From Polaromonas sp. SP1 (lineage in GTDB: Bacteria; Pseudomonadota; Gammaproteobacteria; Burkholderiales; Burkholderiaceae_C): a stretch of 64,000 nucleotides of DNA. The position numbers and the translations under genes were made by a program. Shown one piece after another: positions 8,901 through 15,849 of this stretch (positions are counted from its first letter, which is position 1; the number at the start of each line of letters is the position of its first letter). The stretch lies in the NCBI RefSeq assembly GCF_003711205.1, contig NZ_CP031013.1:3390501-3454500 (forward strand), in the 5' to 3' direction. The notes beneath the pieces are model-generated. The model had not been told where the DNA came from, made no database searches, and was given only the letters and a program-made list of their open reading frames with translations.

Positions 8901-9276
8901 GCTGCGCGCCCGCCTGGCCAGGCGCGGCCTGCTGACCGCCAGCCAGCTCAACGCCTTGCCCGACGGCCAGGAGGTCGCCGGCTGCGGCATCGTCACCGTG
9001 CGCCAGCAGCCGCAAACCGCCAACGGCACCATCTTTGTCACGCTGGAAGACGAGACCGGCCCGGTCAATGTCATCGTGTGGAAATCATTGCGCGAAGCGC
9101 AGCGCGCCGAGCTGCTGCACTCGCGCCTGCTGGCGGTGCACGGCGTGTGGCAACGCAGCGAGGAAAGCGGCACCGCCAAAGGTTACGGCGCGGTGCGCAA
9201 CCTGGTGGCAAGCCGGCTGGAAGACCTCACGCCGCTGCTGGGGCGGCTGGGAACTTCCAGCCGGGACTTTCATTGA
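5965..9276 (+). CDS. dnaE2: error-prone DNA polymerase III alpha subunit DnaE2 (ImuC)
   Basis: A 1103-residue C-family polymerase that extends from lesions with ImuA and ImuB. Domains in order: PHP (residues about 10-220, ELHALSNFSFQRGASH), palm/fingers with catalytic motif PDIDVDF at 401-407 (Asp402, Asp404) and third Asp577 in GLMKVDVLALGML, helix-hairpin-helix region (GFGDYGFPESHAASFAK), and C-terminal OB domain (QTANGTIFVTLEDETGPVN). All catalytic aspartates are present, so it should be active. Length fits DnaE2 and is shorter than replicative DnaE. It starts 9 bp after imuB, is third in the SOS operon, and ends 163 bp before the next gene with no clear intrinsic terminator. Confidence 0.95.
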   Translation: MLPDALSETPRLPDYAELHALSNFSFQRGASHAQELVVRAAELGYRAIAVTDECSVAGVVRAHTAAKALAKLSVFIQLLPGAEFLVKDRNGHDAFRLVVLPHTATGWGNLCEFITTARQVGDRIEKGSYRVALGETDFSVLSHCEVLLSPLPGAIELDSLCTHAQWAVACFGASAWLAVTLLQGMDDALRLAQLRETGRRTGIALVAAGNVLMHIRSRKPLHDVLTAIRLGCTVHECGFELQANAEAHLRQRMKLAEVYPRDLLRATLEVAGRCCFNLDEIRSLYRYPQEDIVPRSESPAHCLRRLAWQGAHQRYRHGIPHKIRRQVGKELALIEELGYEMYFITVHDIVRFARSQNILCQGRGSAANSAVCYCLAVTAIDPSESKLLFERFISRERSEPPDIDVDFEHERREEVIQYIYEKYGHDRAAIAATVISYRSRSAVRDVGKALGIDPDTVELYAKEHFWFDGSQVLEEKIREAEVQADIGPVLQWLQLARLLMAVYPDKEDEIAEADDRKKREKERPAFPRHLSQHVGGFVLTQGKLTRLVPVQPASMKDRRIIQWDKDDLEDIGLMKVDVLALGMLSAIRRCLEMVNRTRKTQYEMHSLPLEDPQTYDMICEADTTGVFQIESRAQMSMLPRLQPRCYYDLVVEVAIVRPGPIQGGMVHPYLKARELERGGGKVEPEYPSLNPALQRTLGIPIFQEQVMQVAMIAADFTPGEADELRRAMAAWKRKGGVGKFHARLVNAMVKNGYSEEFAERIFSQIKGFGDYGFPESHAASFAKLVYVSCWLKCHEPACFLAALVNSQPMGFYAPSQLVQDARRHGVELRAVDVMHSEWDCTLEPIENTPPSQYPGIHKDQPAVRLGLRLVSGLSEAAVIRLVQARADAPFTSTEDLVSRAQLGSLEVNALAAADALLPLAGHRRQQVWEASAIKPAPGLLKAVPTHEAPLVLPDTPEGENILFDYNATGLTLRRHPLALLRARLARRGLLTASQLNALPDGQEVAGCGIVTVRQQPQTANGTIFVTLEDETGPVNVIVWKSLREAQRAELLHSRLLAVHGVWQRSEESGTAKGYGAVRNLVASRLEDLTPLLGRLGTSSRDFH

Positions 9277-9330
9277 CGCTTGCAGGCGCATGTTCAGCAT
9301 CAGGTAAAACGAGGTGGTTTTTCTGGCGGC

Positions 9331-9350
9331 TATGTACGATAACGAACATA
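9331..9350. promoter_or_regulatory. 20-bp palindromic operator candidate upstream of the first Crp/Fnr gene
   Basis: TATGTACG-ATAA-CGAACATA is a dyad with one mismatch per half-site. It lies 89 bp upstream of the start codon of the first Crp/Fnr-type gene, a likely place for an autoregulatory or partner-regulator site. I did not find an equivalent before the second paralogue. Binding is inferred. Confidence 0.5.
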
Positions 9351-9439
9351 TGAAACGCCGCCAAACGCCTACACTGGCGGGCTGATGCAAGACCTTTTCC
9401 GGTAGTGCCCCTGAAGCCAACCCGACTGGGACTTTCCTG

Positions 9440-10180
9440 ATGGCCACTTCCGCCCACGCCTCCCCCGCCAAATCACTGCCCCGCGACAACCAGTTGCTGG
9501 CAGCCCTTCCCGAGGCCGAACTTGAGCGCTGGCTGCAGCAGCTCGAATGGGTGGAAATGCCGCTGGGCCATGTGGTCTATGAGTCGGGCAAGGTGCAAAG
9601 CCATGTTTACTTTCCGACGACCGCCATCGTTTCGCTGCTTTATGTTCTCGAAAACGGGGCGTCCGCCGAGATCGCCGTGGTCGGCAATGAAGGCTTGGTC
9701 GGTGTATCGCTTTTCATGGGAGGCGGCTCCACACCCAGCCGCGCGGTGGTGCAAAGCGGGGGCCAGGGCTTTCGCTTGAGCGCAAGCGCCATGAAGGAAG
9801 AGTTCGACCGCTCCGGTCCGGTTCTGCATTTGCTGCTGCGCTACACGCAGGCGCTGATTACGCAAATGGCACAGACGGCGGTCTGCAACCGCCACCATTC
9901 ACTCGACCAGCAACTGTGCCGGTGGCTGCTGCTGAGCATGGACCGCCTGCGGGGGAACGAGCTCGTCATGACGCAGGAACTGATCGCCAACATGCTGGGT
10001 GTGCGCCGCGAAGGCGTGACCGAAGGGGCAACCAAACTGCAGCAGGCCGGGCTGATCAAATATTCGCGCGGGCGCATTACGGTGCTGGACCGCCTCGGTC
10101 TGGAGCAACGTACTTGCGAGTGTTATGCGGTGGTCAAAAAAGAATACGACCGCCTTCTGCCCGAGAATAAAACCCCATAA
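9440..10180 (+). CDS. Crp/Fnr-family transcriptional regulator (paralogue 1)
   Basis: A 246-residue protein with an N-terminal cyclic-nucleotide-binding-like beta roll (residues about 40-140: GHVVYESGKVQSHVYFPTTA, EIAVVGNEGLVGVSLFMGGG). The C-terminal winged helix-turn-helix spans about residues 165-235 (MTQELIANMLGVRREGVTEG, then a wing ending KYSRGRITVLDR). The typical Arg/Ser phosphate-binding pair of cAMP-responsive Crp is not obvious and there is no N-terminal Fnr Cys cluster, so the ligand is unknown. It is followed by a paralogue 153 bp downstream with the same layout. A palindromic site lies upstream. Confidence 0.88.
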   Translation: MATSAHASPAKSLPRDNQLLAALPEAELERWLQQLEWVEMPLGHVVYESGKVQSHVYFPTTAIVSLLYVLENGASAEIAVVGNEGLVGVSLFMGGGSTPSRAVVQSGGQGFRLSASAMKEEFDRSGPVLHLLLRYTQALITQMAQTAVCNRHHSLDQQLCRWLLLSMDRLRGNELVMTQELIANMLGVRREGVTEGATKLQQAGLIKYSRGRITVLDRLGLEQRTCECYAVVKKEYDRLLPENKTP

Positions 10181-10333
10181 CAGTATTTCCCTGGGACTTT
10201 GTGTCCTGGTGAACAGGCGGGATACCGCCACTGCGATAGACTGGGGCACCTGCCAAAACTGCCATCGACAGCAGCCGGGCCGTGACGCAGCCTCCCGCCC
10301 CGGGAGGTCGGCAAGCACACCAGAGAACGCCCC

Positions 10334-11029
10334 GTGAAACCTGTCGAAAACAACTTGCTGGCGCTTTTGCCCCGCCAGGATCGCGCACGGCTGCTCAAGC
10401 AGTGTGAACCCGTGGAACTGGTACTGGCGAAGGTGTTGTCCGATCCGGGCCAACCCACTCGCCACGTCTACTTTCCCACCCAGGGTTTTATTTCATTGAT
10501 TGCGGTCGTTCAAGGCAGCCCCGGCGTGGAAGTCGGGATGGTCGGCCGTGAAGGCATGTTGGGGGTACAACTGGCGCTCGGCGTGGCTACCGCGCCGCTG
10601 CATGCGCTGGTGCAGGGTGCCGGCACCGCCTGGCGCATCGGAAACCGGGCCTTCAAGGCAGAACTCGCCGCCAGTCCGGCCCTGCAGCGCAGCATGAACC
10701 GCTACCTCTATGTGCTGATGGCCCAACTGGCCGAATCGACCGCCTGCGTGCGCTTTCACCAGATCGGCCCGCGCCTGGCGCGCTGGCTGCTGATGAGCCA
10801 GGACCGTTCGCAGGCGTCCAGTTTTGACGTGACGCAGGAGTTCCTGGCTTACATGCTGGGTGTGCGCCGCGTGGGGATCACGGCGGCGGCCGGTGAGCTG
10901 CAGCGCAGCGGCCTCATCGCCTACAGCCGCGGCAAGCTCACGGTGCTGGACCGCAAAGGGCTGGAAGCGGCCTCTTGCGGCTGCTATGCGGCTGACCGCA
11001 AGGCCTACATGGACCTGCTGGTCAAGTAG
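10334..11029 (+). CDS. Crp/Fnr-family transcriptional regulator (paralogue 2)
   Basis: A 231-residue paralogue of the preceding gene. It has the same beta-roll landmarks (HVYFPTQGFISLIAVV, VEVGMVGREGMLGVQLALGV) and the same DNA-binding end (VTQEFLAYMLGVRRVGITAA, YSRGKLTVLDRKGLE). The recognition helix differs only modestly (LGVRRVGIT versus LGVRREGVT), so the two may share targets. The last 25 bp overlap the 3' end of the convergent response regulator gene, giving antisense transcript ends. The ligand is unknown. Tandem duplication followed by divergence is the simplest origin. Confidence 0.87.
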   Translation: MKPVENNLLALLPRQDRARLLKQCEPVELVLAKVLSDPGQPTRHVYFPTQGFISLIAVVQGSPGVEVGMVGREGMLGVQLALGVATAPLHALVQGAGTAWRIGNRAFKAELAASPALQRSMNRYLYVLMAQLAESTACVRFHQIGPRLARWLLMSQDRSQASSFDVTQEFLAYMLGVRRVGITAAAGELQRSGLIAYSRGKLTVLDRKGLEAASCGCYAADRKAYMDLLVK

Positions 11030-11499
11030 GCGTCCGGCTGCGGGTCTGCCGCGGCTTGTTGGACGGCCATTTCCAGCAGCTTGCTGTAGTTCTCCAGTTT
11101 TTTATACAGCAGGCGCACTTCCAGCGCGTTGTGGATGCGCGTGCGGACTTCGATCAGGTCAAACGGTTTGCTGATGAAATCCTTGGCGCCGGCTTGCAGC
11201 GCGCGCAGTTTGTGGCCAGGCTCCGCCGTCAACACGATGACCGACAGGTATTTGTCGTGCTTGTCCTGCTTGAGCGCCTCCATCACCTCAAAGCCGTCCA
11301 TGCCTGGCATTTTCAGGTCGAGCAGGATCAGGTCGTAGCGATGTTCGGCATGCAGCGCGGCCACCTCCAGCGGATTCATGGTGGAGCTGACGCGGGTATA
11401 ACCCGTCTCGCTGAGCAATTGCCTGAGCAGCTGCACGTTGACGGGCTGGTCGTCCACCACCAGGATGGCGGCATTGAGGAGGTCGAATTCAGTGTTCAT
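11005..11499 (-). CDS. single-domain-type response regulator
   Basis: A 164-residue protein with a complete receiver domain: acidic pair Asp16/Asp17 (VVDDQP), phosphoacceptor Asp61 (LLDLKMPGMDG), Thr91 (VLTAE) and Lys111 (ISKPFD). The roughly 45-residue C-terminal tail is predicted helical (YKKLENYSKLLEMAVQQ) with no DNA-binding or enzymatic domain. Output is therefore by protein contact or phosphotransfer. Its ATG overlaps the stop of the upstream hybrid kinase (ATGA at 11499-11496), so the pair is translationally coupled and should form one phosphorelay. Confidence 0.92.
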   Translation of the reverse strand: MNTEFDLLNAAILVVDDQPVNVQLLRQLLSETGYTRVSSTMNPLEVAALHAEHRYDLILLDLKMPGMDGFEVMEALKQDKHDKYLSVIVLTAEPGHKLRALQAGAKDFISKPFDLIEVRTRIHNALEVRLLYKKLENYSKLLEMAVQQAAADPQPDAYLTSRSM

Positions 11500-13202
11500 G
11501 AGAGGGTTTCGTTGGCAGCCGCACGGTCGGTCCGGGTTTTTGCGAGCGTGGCCATCAGGTCAAGCGTCTCCATGAACTCGTTGATCTTGATCGGCTTGGT
11601 CAGGTAGCGGAAGAAACCGGCCTGCAGGCCTTTTTCAATGTCGCGGGGCATGGCGTTGGCGCTGAGCGCCACCACGGGAATGTGTTTCGTCAAAGCGTCC
11701 TCTGACAGGATCTTCATGGCCGTGATGCCGCTGATGCCCGGAAGGTTGATGTCCATCAGGATGAAATCCGGCAGCGAGGCTTTGGCAATCGCAATGCCGC
11801 TGATGCCGTCGCGTGCGGACAGCAGGCGGAAATCCGCGCGCCTGGCGATCAGGTCCTCCACCAGCATCAGGTTGGCGGGGTTGTCCTCGACATACAGCAC
11901 GGTGCAGGTTTGCGGGTCGGCGGGCTCGTGCGCGGTGCGACCCAGCGCCAGATCGAGCAGCTCCGGGGAGAGCTTTTGCTCGGTGGTGACGTTCAGGTCG
12001 ATCCAGAACATGCTGCCCTTGCCTATCGTGCTTTCCACGCCGATGGTTCCGCCCATCAGCTCCACCAGCCGCTTGGTCATGACCAGGCCGATGCCTGTGC
12101 CCTGTTCTGTGCTGGCTTCCTGGCCGAGGCGGTTGAAGGGCTGAAAAAGCTGCTCCAGCTTCTCCCCAGCCAGGCCTTCACCGGTGTCTTCCACGCAAAC
12201 GCGGAAGCGCCCGGGCGCAAGGTCGACGTACTTGAGCGTTACCTTGCCGTGCGCCGTGTTGTATTTGATGGCGTTGGACAGCAGGTTGATCAGCACCTGC
12301 TTGAGGCGTGTGCGGTCCACGTTGACGAAGACGGGCGCGGCCAGCTCGGGGAAGCTCACGGCAATGCCGCGTTTTTCGGCTTGCGACTCAATCATGGTTT
12401 CGCACTCGCGCACGACTTCGGCGAGCGACACCGGCTCGAGCGACAGCGAGAGCTTGCCCGATTCAATCAGCGCCAGGTCCAGGATCTCGTTGATCAAGTC
12501 CAGCAAATACCAGCCGGCCTGCAGGATCTGGTCGACGCTGCGCTTTTGCGACGGCGTGGGTTGCGGTGTGCCGGACTCGATCAGCTGCGCAAAGCCGAGG
12601 ATGGCGCTGAGCGGCGTGCGCAGCTCGTGGCTCATGCTGGAGAGGAAATCGGATTTGGCGAGGTTGGCCTTCTCGGCCACCGCCATGGATTCCTTCAGCG
12701 CCATTTCGACCTGCTTGCGCACCGAGTTGTCGGTGCCGATCAGCAGGTAGCCGATGATGGTGCCGAAATCGTCGCGCAGCGCGGTAATCGACACGATGGC
12801 CGGAAAACGGCTGCCGTCCTTGCAGATGCAGGTCAGCTCGTAAATGTCTTCGATGCCGCGCGAGGCCTTGAATGTGAGCGCCTCAAAGCCCGGCGCGATG
12901 GTGGTGGCGAGCTCCTCGCTCAGCGCCTCAGCGCGCGCCATCACCTCTTGCGGGTCGTGGATGTCGCTGGGGTTGAGTTTGTTGACGACTTCGGCCGCCA
13001 TATAGCCCAGCATGCGCTCGGCGCCGACATTAAAGAGCTGGATGATGCCTTTTTCGTCGGTGGCGATGATCGAGAAGTTTTCGCTCGTCAGGATGGCGGT
13101 TTGCAGCGCGCCGGTTTTGAGCAGCGCTTCCTGGCGCAGGGACTCTATGCCGTCGGCCCTGGCAATAGCGTCAAGGACGCTCAGGCTGGAAATAGGTGAC
13201 AT
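11496..13202 (-). CDS. cytoplasmic PAS hybrid sensor histidine kinase
   Basis: A 568-residue kinase. Domains: PAS (residues about 38-165, with a PAC-like ELTCICKDGSRFPAIVSITA), HisKA with phosphoacceptor His192 in SSMSHELRTPLSA, HATPase (N box NLLSNAIKYN about 306-315, G1 VEDTGEGL, G2 GTGIGL), and a C-terminal receiver with Asp484 (ILMDINLPG) and Lys537 (YLTKPIKI). No transmembrane segment is visible, so it senses a cytoplasmic signal, possibly redox or a small ligand through PAS. It is upstream of and overlaps the response regulator gene by 4 bp. Its leader contains a strong 41-bp hairpin. Confidence 0.93.
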   Translation of the reverse strand: MSPISSLSVLDAIARADGIESLRQEALLKTGALQTAILTSENFSIIATDEKGIIQLFNVGAERMLGYMAAEVVNKLNPSDIHDPQEVMARAEALSEELATTIAPGFEALTFKASRGIEDIYELTCICKDGSRFPAIVSITALRDDFGTIIGYLLIGTDNSVRKQVEMALKESMAVAEKANLAKSDFLSSMSHELRTPLSAILGFAQLIESGTPQPTPSQKRSVDQILQAGWYLLDLINEILDLALIESGKLSLSLEPVSLAEVVRECETMIESQAEKRGIAVSFPELAAPVFVNVDRTRLKQVLINLLSNAIKYNTAHGKVTLKYVDLAPGRFRVCVEDTGEGLAGEKLEQLFQPFNRLGQEASTEQGTGIGLVMTKRLVELMGGTIGVESTIGKGSMFWIDLNVTTEQKLSPELLDLALGRTAHEPADPQTCTVLYVEDNPANLMLVEDLIARRADFRLLSARDGISGIAIAKASLPDFILMDINLPGISGITAMKILSEDALTKHIPVVALSANAMPRDIEKGLQAGFFRYLTKPIKINEFMETLDLMATLAKTRTDRAAANETLS

Positions 13203-13228
13203 GGGCCATGTTGTGTAGAAGTAACGAC

Positions 13229-13269
13229 GATCCTGCGGGGCGCCGGCTATGGGCGGCGCCTCCAGGATC
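13229..13269. repeat. two-stem hairpin upstream of the hybrid kinase gene
   Basis: GATCCTG (13229-13235) pairs with CAGGATC (13263-13269). Inside, GGCGCC (13239-13244) pairs with GGCGCC (13255-13260). The structure lies 27-67 bp before the kinase start codon on the minus strand and is probably within its 5' leader. A separate AGTCTTT/AAAGACT palindrome is at 13288-13303. Confidence 0.55.
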
Positions 13270-13388
13270 CTGGCCGGGGGTGTGCGAAGTCTTTTTAAAG
13301 ACTCCGCGAGTATGACAGCTTGGTCTGGAAAGTCTGTTCGTCAACGCACATAAGACATAAGACGAGGCCTCGCGGGCCTGCGGGGCGC

Positions 13389-14021
13389 CTAGGTGTTGGC
13401 CCGGCGGTAAAACGCCAGCGAGCCGGCCAGCGCCAGCAGCGCGCCGCCGCAGGCGCGGTCTATCCAGCGGGTGGCCGAGGCCTTGAGCAGGCGGATCGCC
13501 TTCGCGCCGATAAAGGCGTACGCGAACATGACGGAAAAATCGATACCCGCAAACACCAGCGAAATCGCGAGGTACTGCGGCGCCTGGGCGGCGGTGGGGT
13601 CGATGAACTGCGGCAGCAGGGCCGAGCAGAACAGGTAGCCCTTGGGGTTGGTGACCGCCACCAGGAAGGACTTCATGAAGATCGCCCGGCCGCCGTGCTG
13701 CGTGCCGGCGGCGCCTTCGGCCGGAATCTCAAACCCGCCGCGCGAGCGCAGCAGGCGGATGCCCAGCCAGGCCAGGTACACGGCCCCGGCCCACTTGAGC
13801 ACGGAAAACCAGAACTCGGACGCGGCCAGCAGCGCACCCAGGCCCAGCGCGACTGCGCCCACCAGCACGAAGTCGGACACCACTGCGCCCAGCATGCCGG
13901 GTACCGAGCGGCGCACGCCATAGCGCGAGCCGTTGGCCAGCGCCAGCAGCACGGTCGGGCCGGGCGTGGCAATGGCCACCAGCGCGACGATGGAAAAAAG
14001 CAGCAGGGTGGTGGTGTTCAT
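13389..14021 (-). CDS. LysE/RhtB-family amino acid exporter
   Basis: A 210-residue integral membrane protein with about six hydrophobic segments and the LysE-family N-terminus (IVALVAIATPGPTVLLALAN, the conserved TPGP turn). The second landmark, FLVAVTNPKGYLFCSALLPQ, matches the NPK motif of the family. The family exports amino acids or homoserine lactone-like compounds; the substrate is not predictable here. The ATG overlaps the stop of the upstream DUF1272 gene (ATGA at 14021-14018), so the two are co-translated. Confidence 0.92.
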   Translation of the reverse strand: MNTTTLLLFSIVALVAIATPGPTVLLALANGSRYGVRRSVPGMLGAVVSDFVLVGAVALGLGALLAASEFWFSVLKWAGAVYLAWLGIRLLRSRGGFEIPAEGAAGTQHGGRAIFMKSFLVAVTNPKGYLFCSALLPQFIDPTAAQAPQYLAISLVFAGIDFSVMFAYAFIGAKAIRLLKASATRWIDRACGGALLALAGSLAFYRRANT

Positions 14022-14266
14022 GCCGCCGCCGCGCAGCCTTCAGGCTTGTAGACGCGCTCGGTCGAGGGCGGGTATTTGGCGAGGAGGCGCTCAGGGCGGC
14101 TGGGCCGCACCGTAAAACCGCCGCCGCAATTGGGGCAAACGCCCTTGAGCCGGGTGTCGGCGCATTCGGCGCAGAAAGTGCATTCAAAGGTGCAGATGCG
14201 TGCGTCGGGCGACTCGTTGGGCAGGTCGCGGTTGCAGCATTCGCAGTTGGGACGGAGCTGGAGCAT
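14018..14266 (-). CDS. DUF1272 family zinc-binding-like protein
   Basis: An 82-residue protein starting at the ATG at 14266, with GGAAGG about six bases upstream. The alternative start at 14305 would add 13 residues. It has many paired cysteines (CECCNRDLP, FECTFCAECADT, GVCPNCGGGF), strongly suggesting bound zinc, and matches the DUF1272 pattern (LRPNCECCNRDLP, ICTFECTFC). Biochemical function is unknown. It overlaps the LysE-type exporter by 4 bp. This conserved neighbourhood may reflect a role beside transport, but that is only a guess. Confidence 0.88.
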   Translation of the reverse strand: MLQLRPNCECCNRDLPNESPDARICTFECTFCAECADTRLKGVCPNCGGGFTVRPSRPERLLAKYPPSTERVYKPEGCAAAA

Positions 14267-14320
14267 GGTGGGCCTTCCGTGTTGATGAGCGGCCATTATG
14301 GCCAAAGTGATGCCCGGCCG

Positions 14321-15670
14321 TCAGCTCAGCTTCTTGACCAGCACCTGGCTCTTGCGGTCCCAGTTGTACTTGCGCTTGCGGGCTTCGGGCAGCCAGTCCG
14401 GGTCGACCTGGACAAAACCGCGTTTGATGAACCAGTGCATGGTGCGGGTGGTCAGCACAAAAATGCTTTGCAGGCCGGCGGCGCGGGCGCGTTGCTCGAT
14501 GCGTTTGAGTATCTTCTCGCCGTCGCCCTGGCCCTGGCTTTGCGGCGACACGGTGAGCGCCGCCATCTCGGCTGTTTTAGCCTCGGGGTAGGGGTAGAGC
14601 GCGGCGCAGGCAAAGATCACGCCGTCGTGTTCGATGATGCTGTAGTTGTCGGCGTCGCGTTCGATCTCGGTGCGGCTGCGCTTGACGAGGGTTCCGTCGT
14701 TTTCAAAGGGCTCGATCAGCTGCAGGATGCCGCCCACATCGTCGCCGGTGGCTTCGCGCAGCTCCTCGAGCTTTTCATCGACCACCATGGTGCCGATGCC
14801 GTCGTGCACATAGATTTCCAGCAGCAGCGAGCCGTCTACCGCAAAAGGCAGGATGTGGCTGCGCTCTACGCCGGCCTTGCAGGCCTTGACGCAATGCTGC
14901 AGGTAAAACGCGGTGTCGGTGGGGCGCTCGCCATTGGGCAGGCCGGCCAGCAGCTTTTCGGCGGCGGCCAGCGGCAGTTCGGTGTCGATGGGGTTGTCTT
15001 CGCTTTCGGGCTGGTCGTGGTGGATGCGGATGCCCGGGATCTCGGTCAGGAAGATCAGCTTGTCGGCCTGCATGGCGATGGCCACCGAGGTGGCGACTTC
15101 TTCCATCGTCAGGTTAAAGGCCTCGCCGGTGGGCGAAAACCCGAAGGGCGAAAGCAGCACCATGGCGCCGAAGTCAAGCACCCGGCCGATGGCGGCCGTG
15201 TCGACCTTGCGCACCATGCCCGAATGCTTGAAGTCCACCCCGTCCAGGATGCCGACCGGCCGCGCCGTGAGGAAGTTGCCGGAAATCACCCGCACCGTGG
15301 AGCCGGCCATCGGCGTGTTGGGCAGGCCCTGGCTGAAGGCGGCTTCAATTTCATAGCGCAGCTGACCGGCGGCCTCTTGGGCGCTGTCCAGCGCCACTTC
15401 GTCGGTGATGCGCATGCCGTGGGAGTACTTGGCCGTGTGGCCTTTGGCCTTGAGCTGCTCGTTGACCTGCGGGCGAAAGCCGTGCACCAGGACGATCTTC
15501 ACGCCCATGCTCTGGATCAGCGCCAGATCCTGCGCAATATGCTGCAGTTTGCCGGCGGCAATGGCCTCACCGGCGATGCCCACCACAAAGGTTTTGCCGC
15601 GGTGCGTATGGATATAGGGCGCCACCGAGCGGAACCAGGGAACAAAGGTGAAATTGAAGACGGCGGACAT
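14321..15670 (-). CDS. argA: amino-acid N-acetyltransferase (N-acetylglutamate synthase)
   Basis: A 449-residue two-domain enzyme catalysing acetyl-CoA plus glutamate to N-acetylglutamate, the first step of arginine biosynthesis in the cytoplasm. An N-terminal amino-acid-kinase-like domain (residues about 20-290, VKIVLVHGFRPQVNEQL) is followed by a GNAT acetyltransferase domain with the acetyl-CoA loop SPQSQGQGDGEKIL. Length and order match classic ArgA. The ATG at 15670 gives the conserved start MSAVFNFTFVPWFRSVAPYI. It is divergent from the GGDEF-like gene, with 179 bp between. Arginine feedback inhibition is known for the family. Confidence 0.95.
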   Translation of the reverse strand: MSAVFNFTFVPWFRSVAPYIHTHRGKTFVVGIAGEAIAAGKLQHIAQDLALIQSMGVKIVLVHGFRPQVNEQLKAKGHTAKYSHGMRITDEVALDSAQEAAGQLRYEIEAAFSQGLPNTPMAGSTVRVISGNFLTARPVGILDGVDFKHSGMVRKVDTAAIGRVLDFGAMVLLSPFGFSPTGEAFNLTMEEVATSVAIAMQADKLIFLTEIPGIRIHHDQPESEDNPIDTELPLAAAEKLLAGLPNGERPTDTAFYLQHCVKACKAGVERSHILPFAVDGSLLLEIYVHDGIGTMVVDEKLEELREATGDDVGGILQLIEPFENDGTLVKRSRTEIERDADNYSIIEHDGVIFACAALYPYPEAKTAEMAALTVSPQSQGQGDGEKILKRIEQRARAAGLQSIFVLTTRTMHWFIKRGFVQVDPDWLPEARKRKYNWDRKSQVLVKKLS

Positions 15671-15849
15671 GGGCGCGCTTTCGGGATCGGTTGGGGGCAG
15701 GCCAGGGGCGGAAAAGTCCAGTGAGTGTAAGGGAGACGCCGCTTTTACGCGGTCATGGCGGGGCCGGCCGGCCGGGCGGCCCGCGGGCGGGCGGCGTAGT
15801 CAAATTTGGGGATAGCGAAACCGGGCGCGGCAGGTTATGGTTGACGGCT

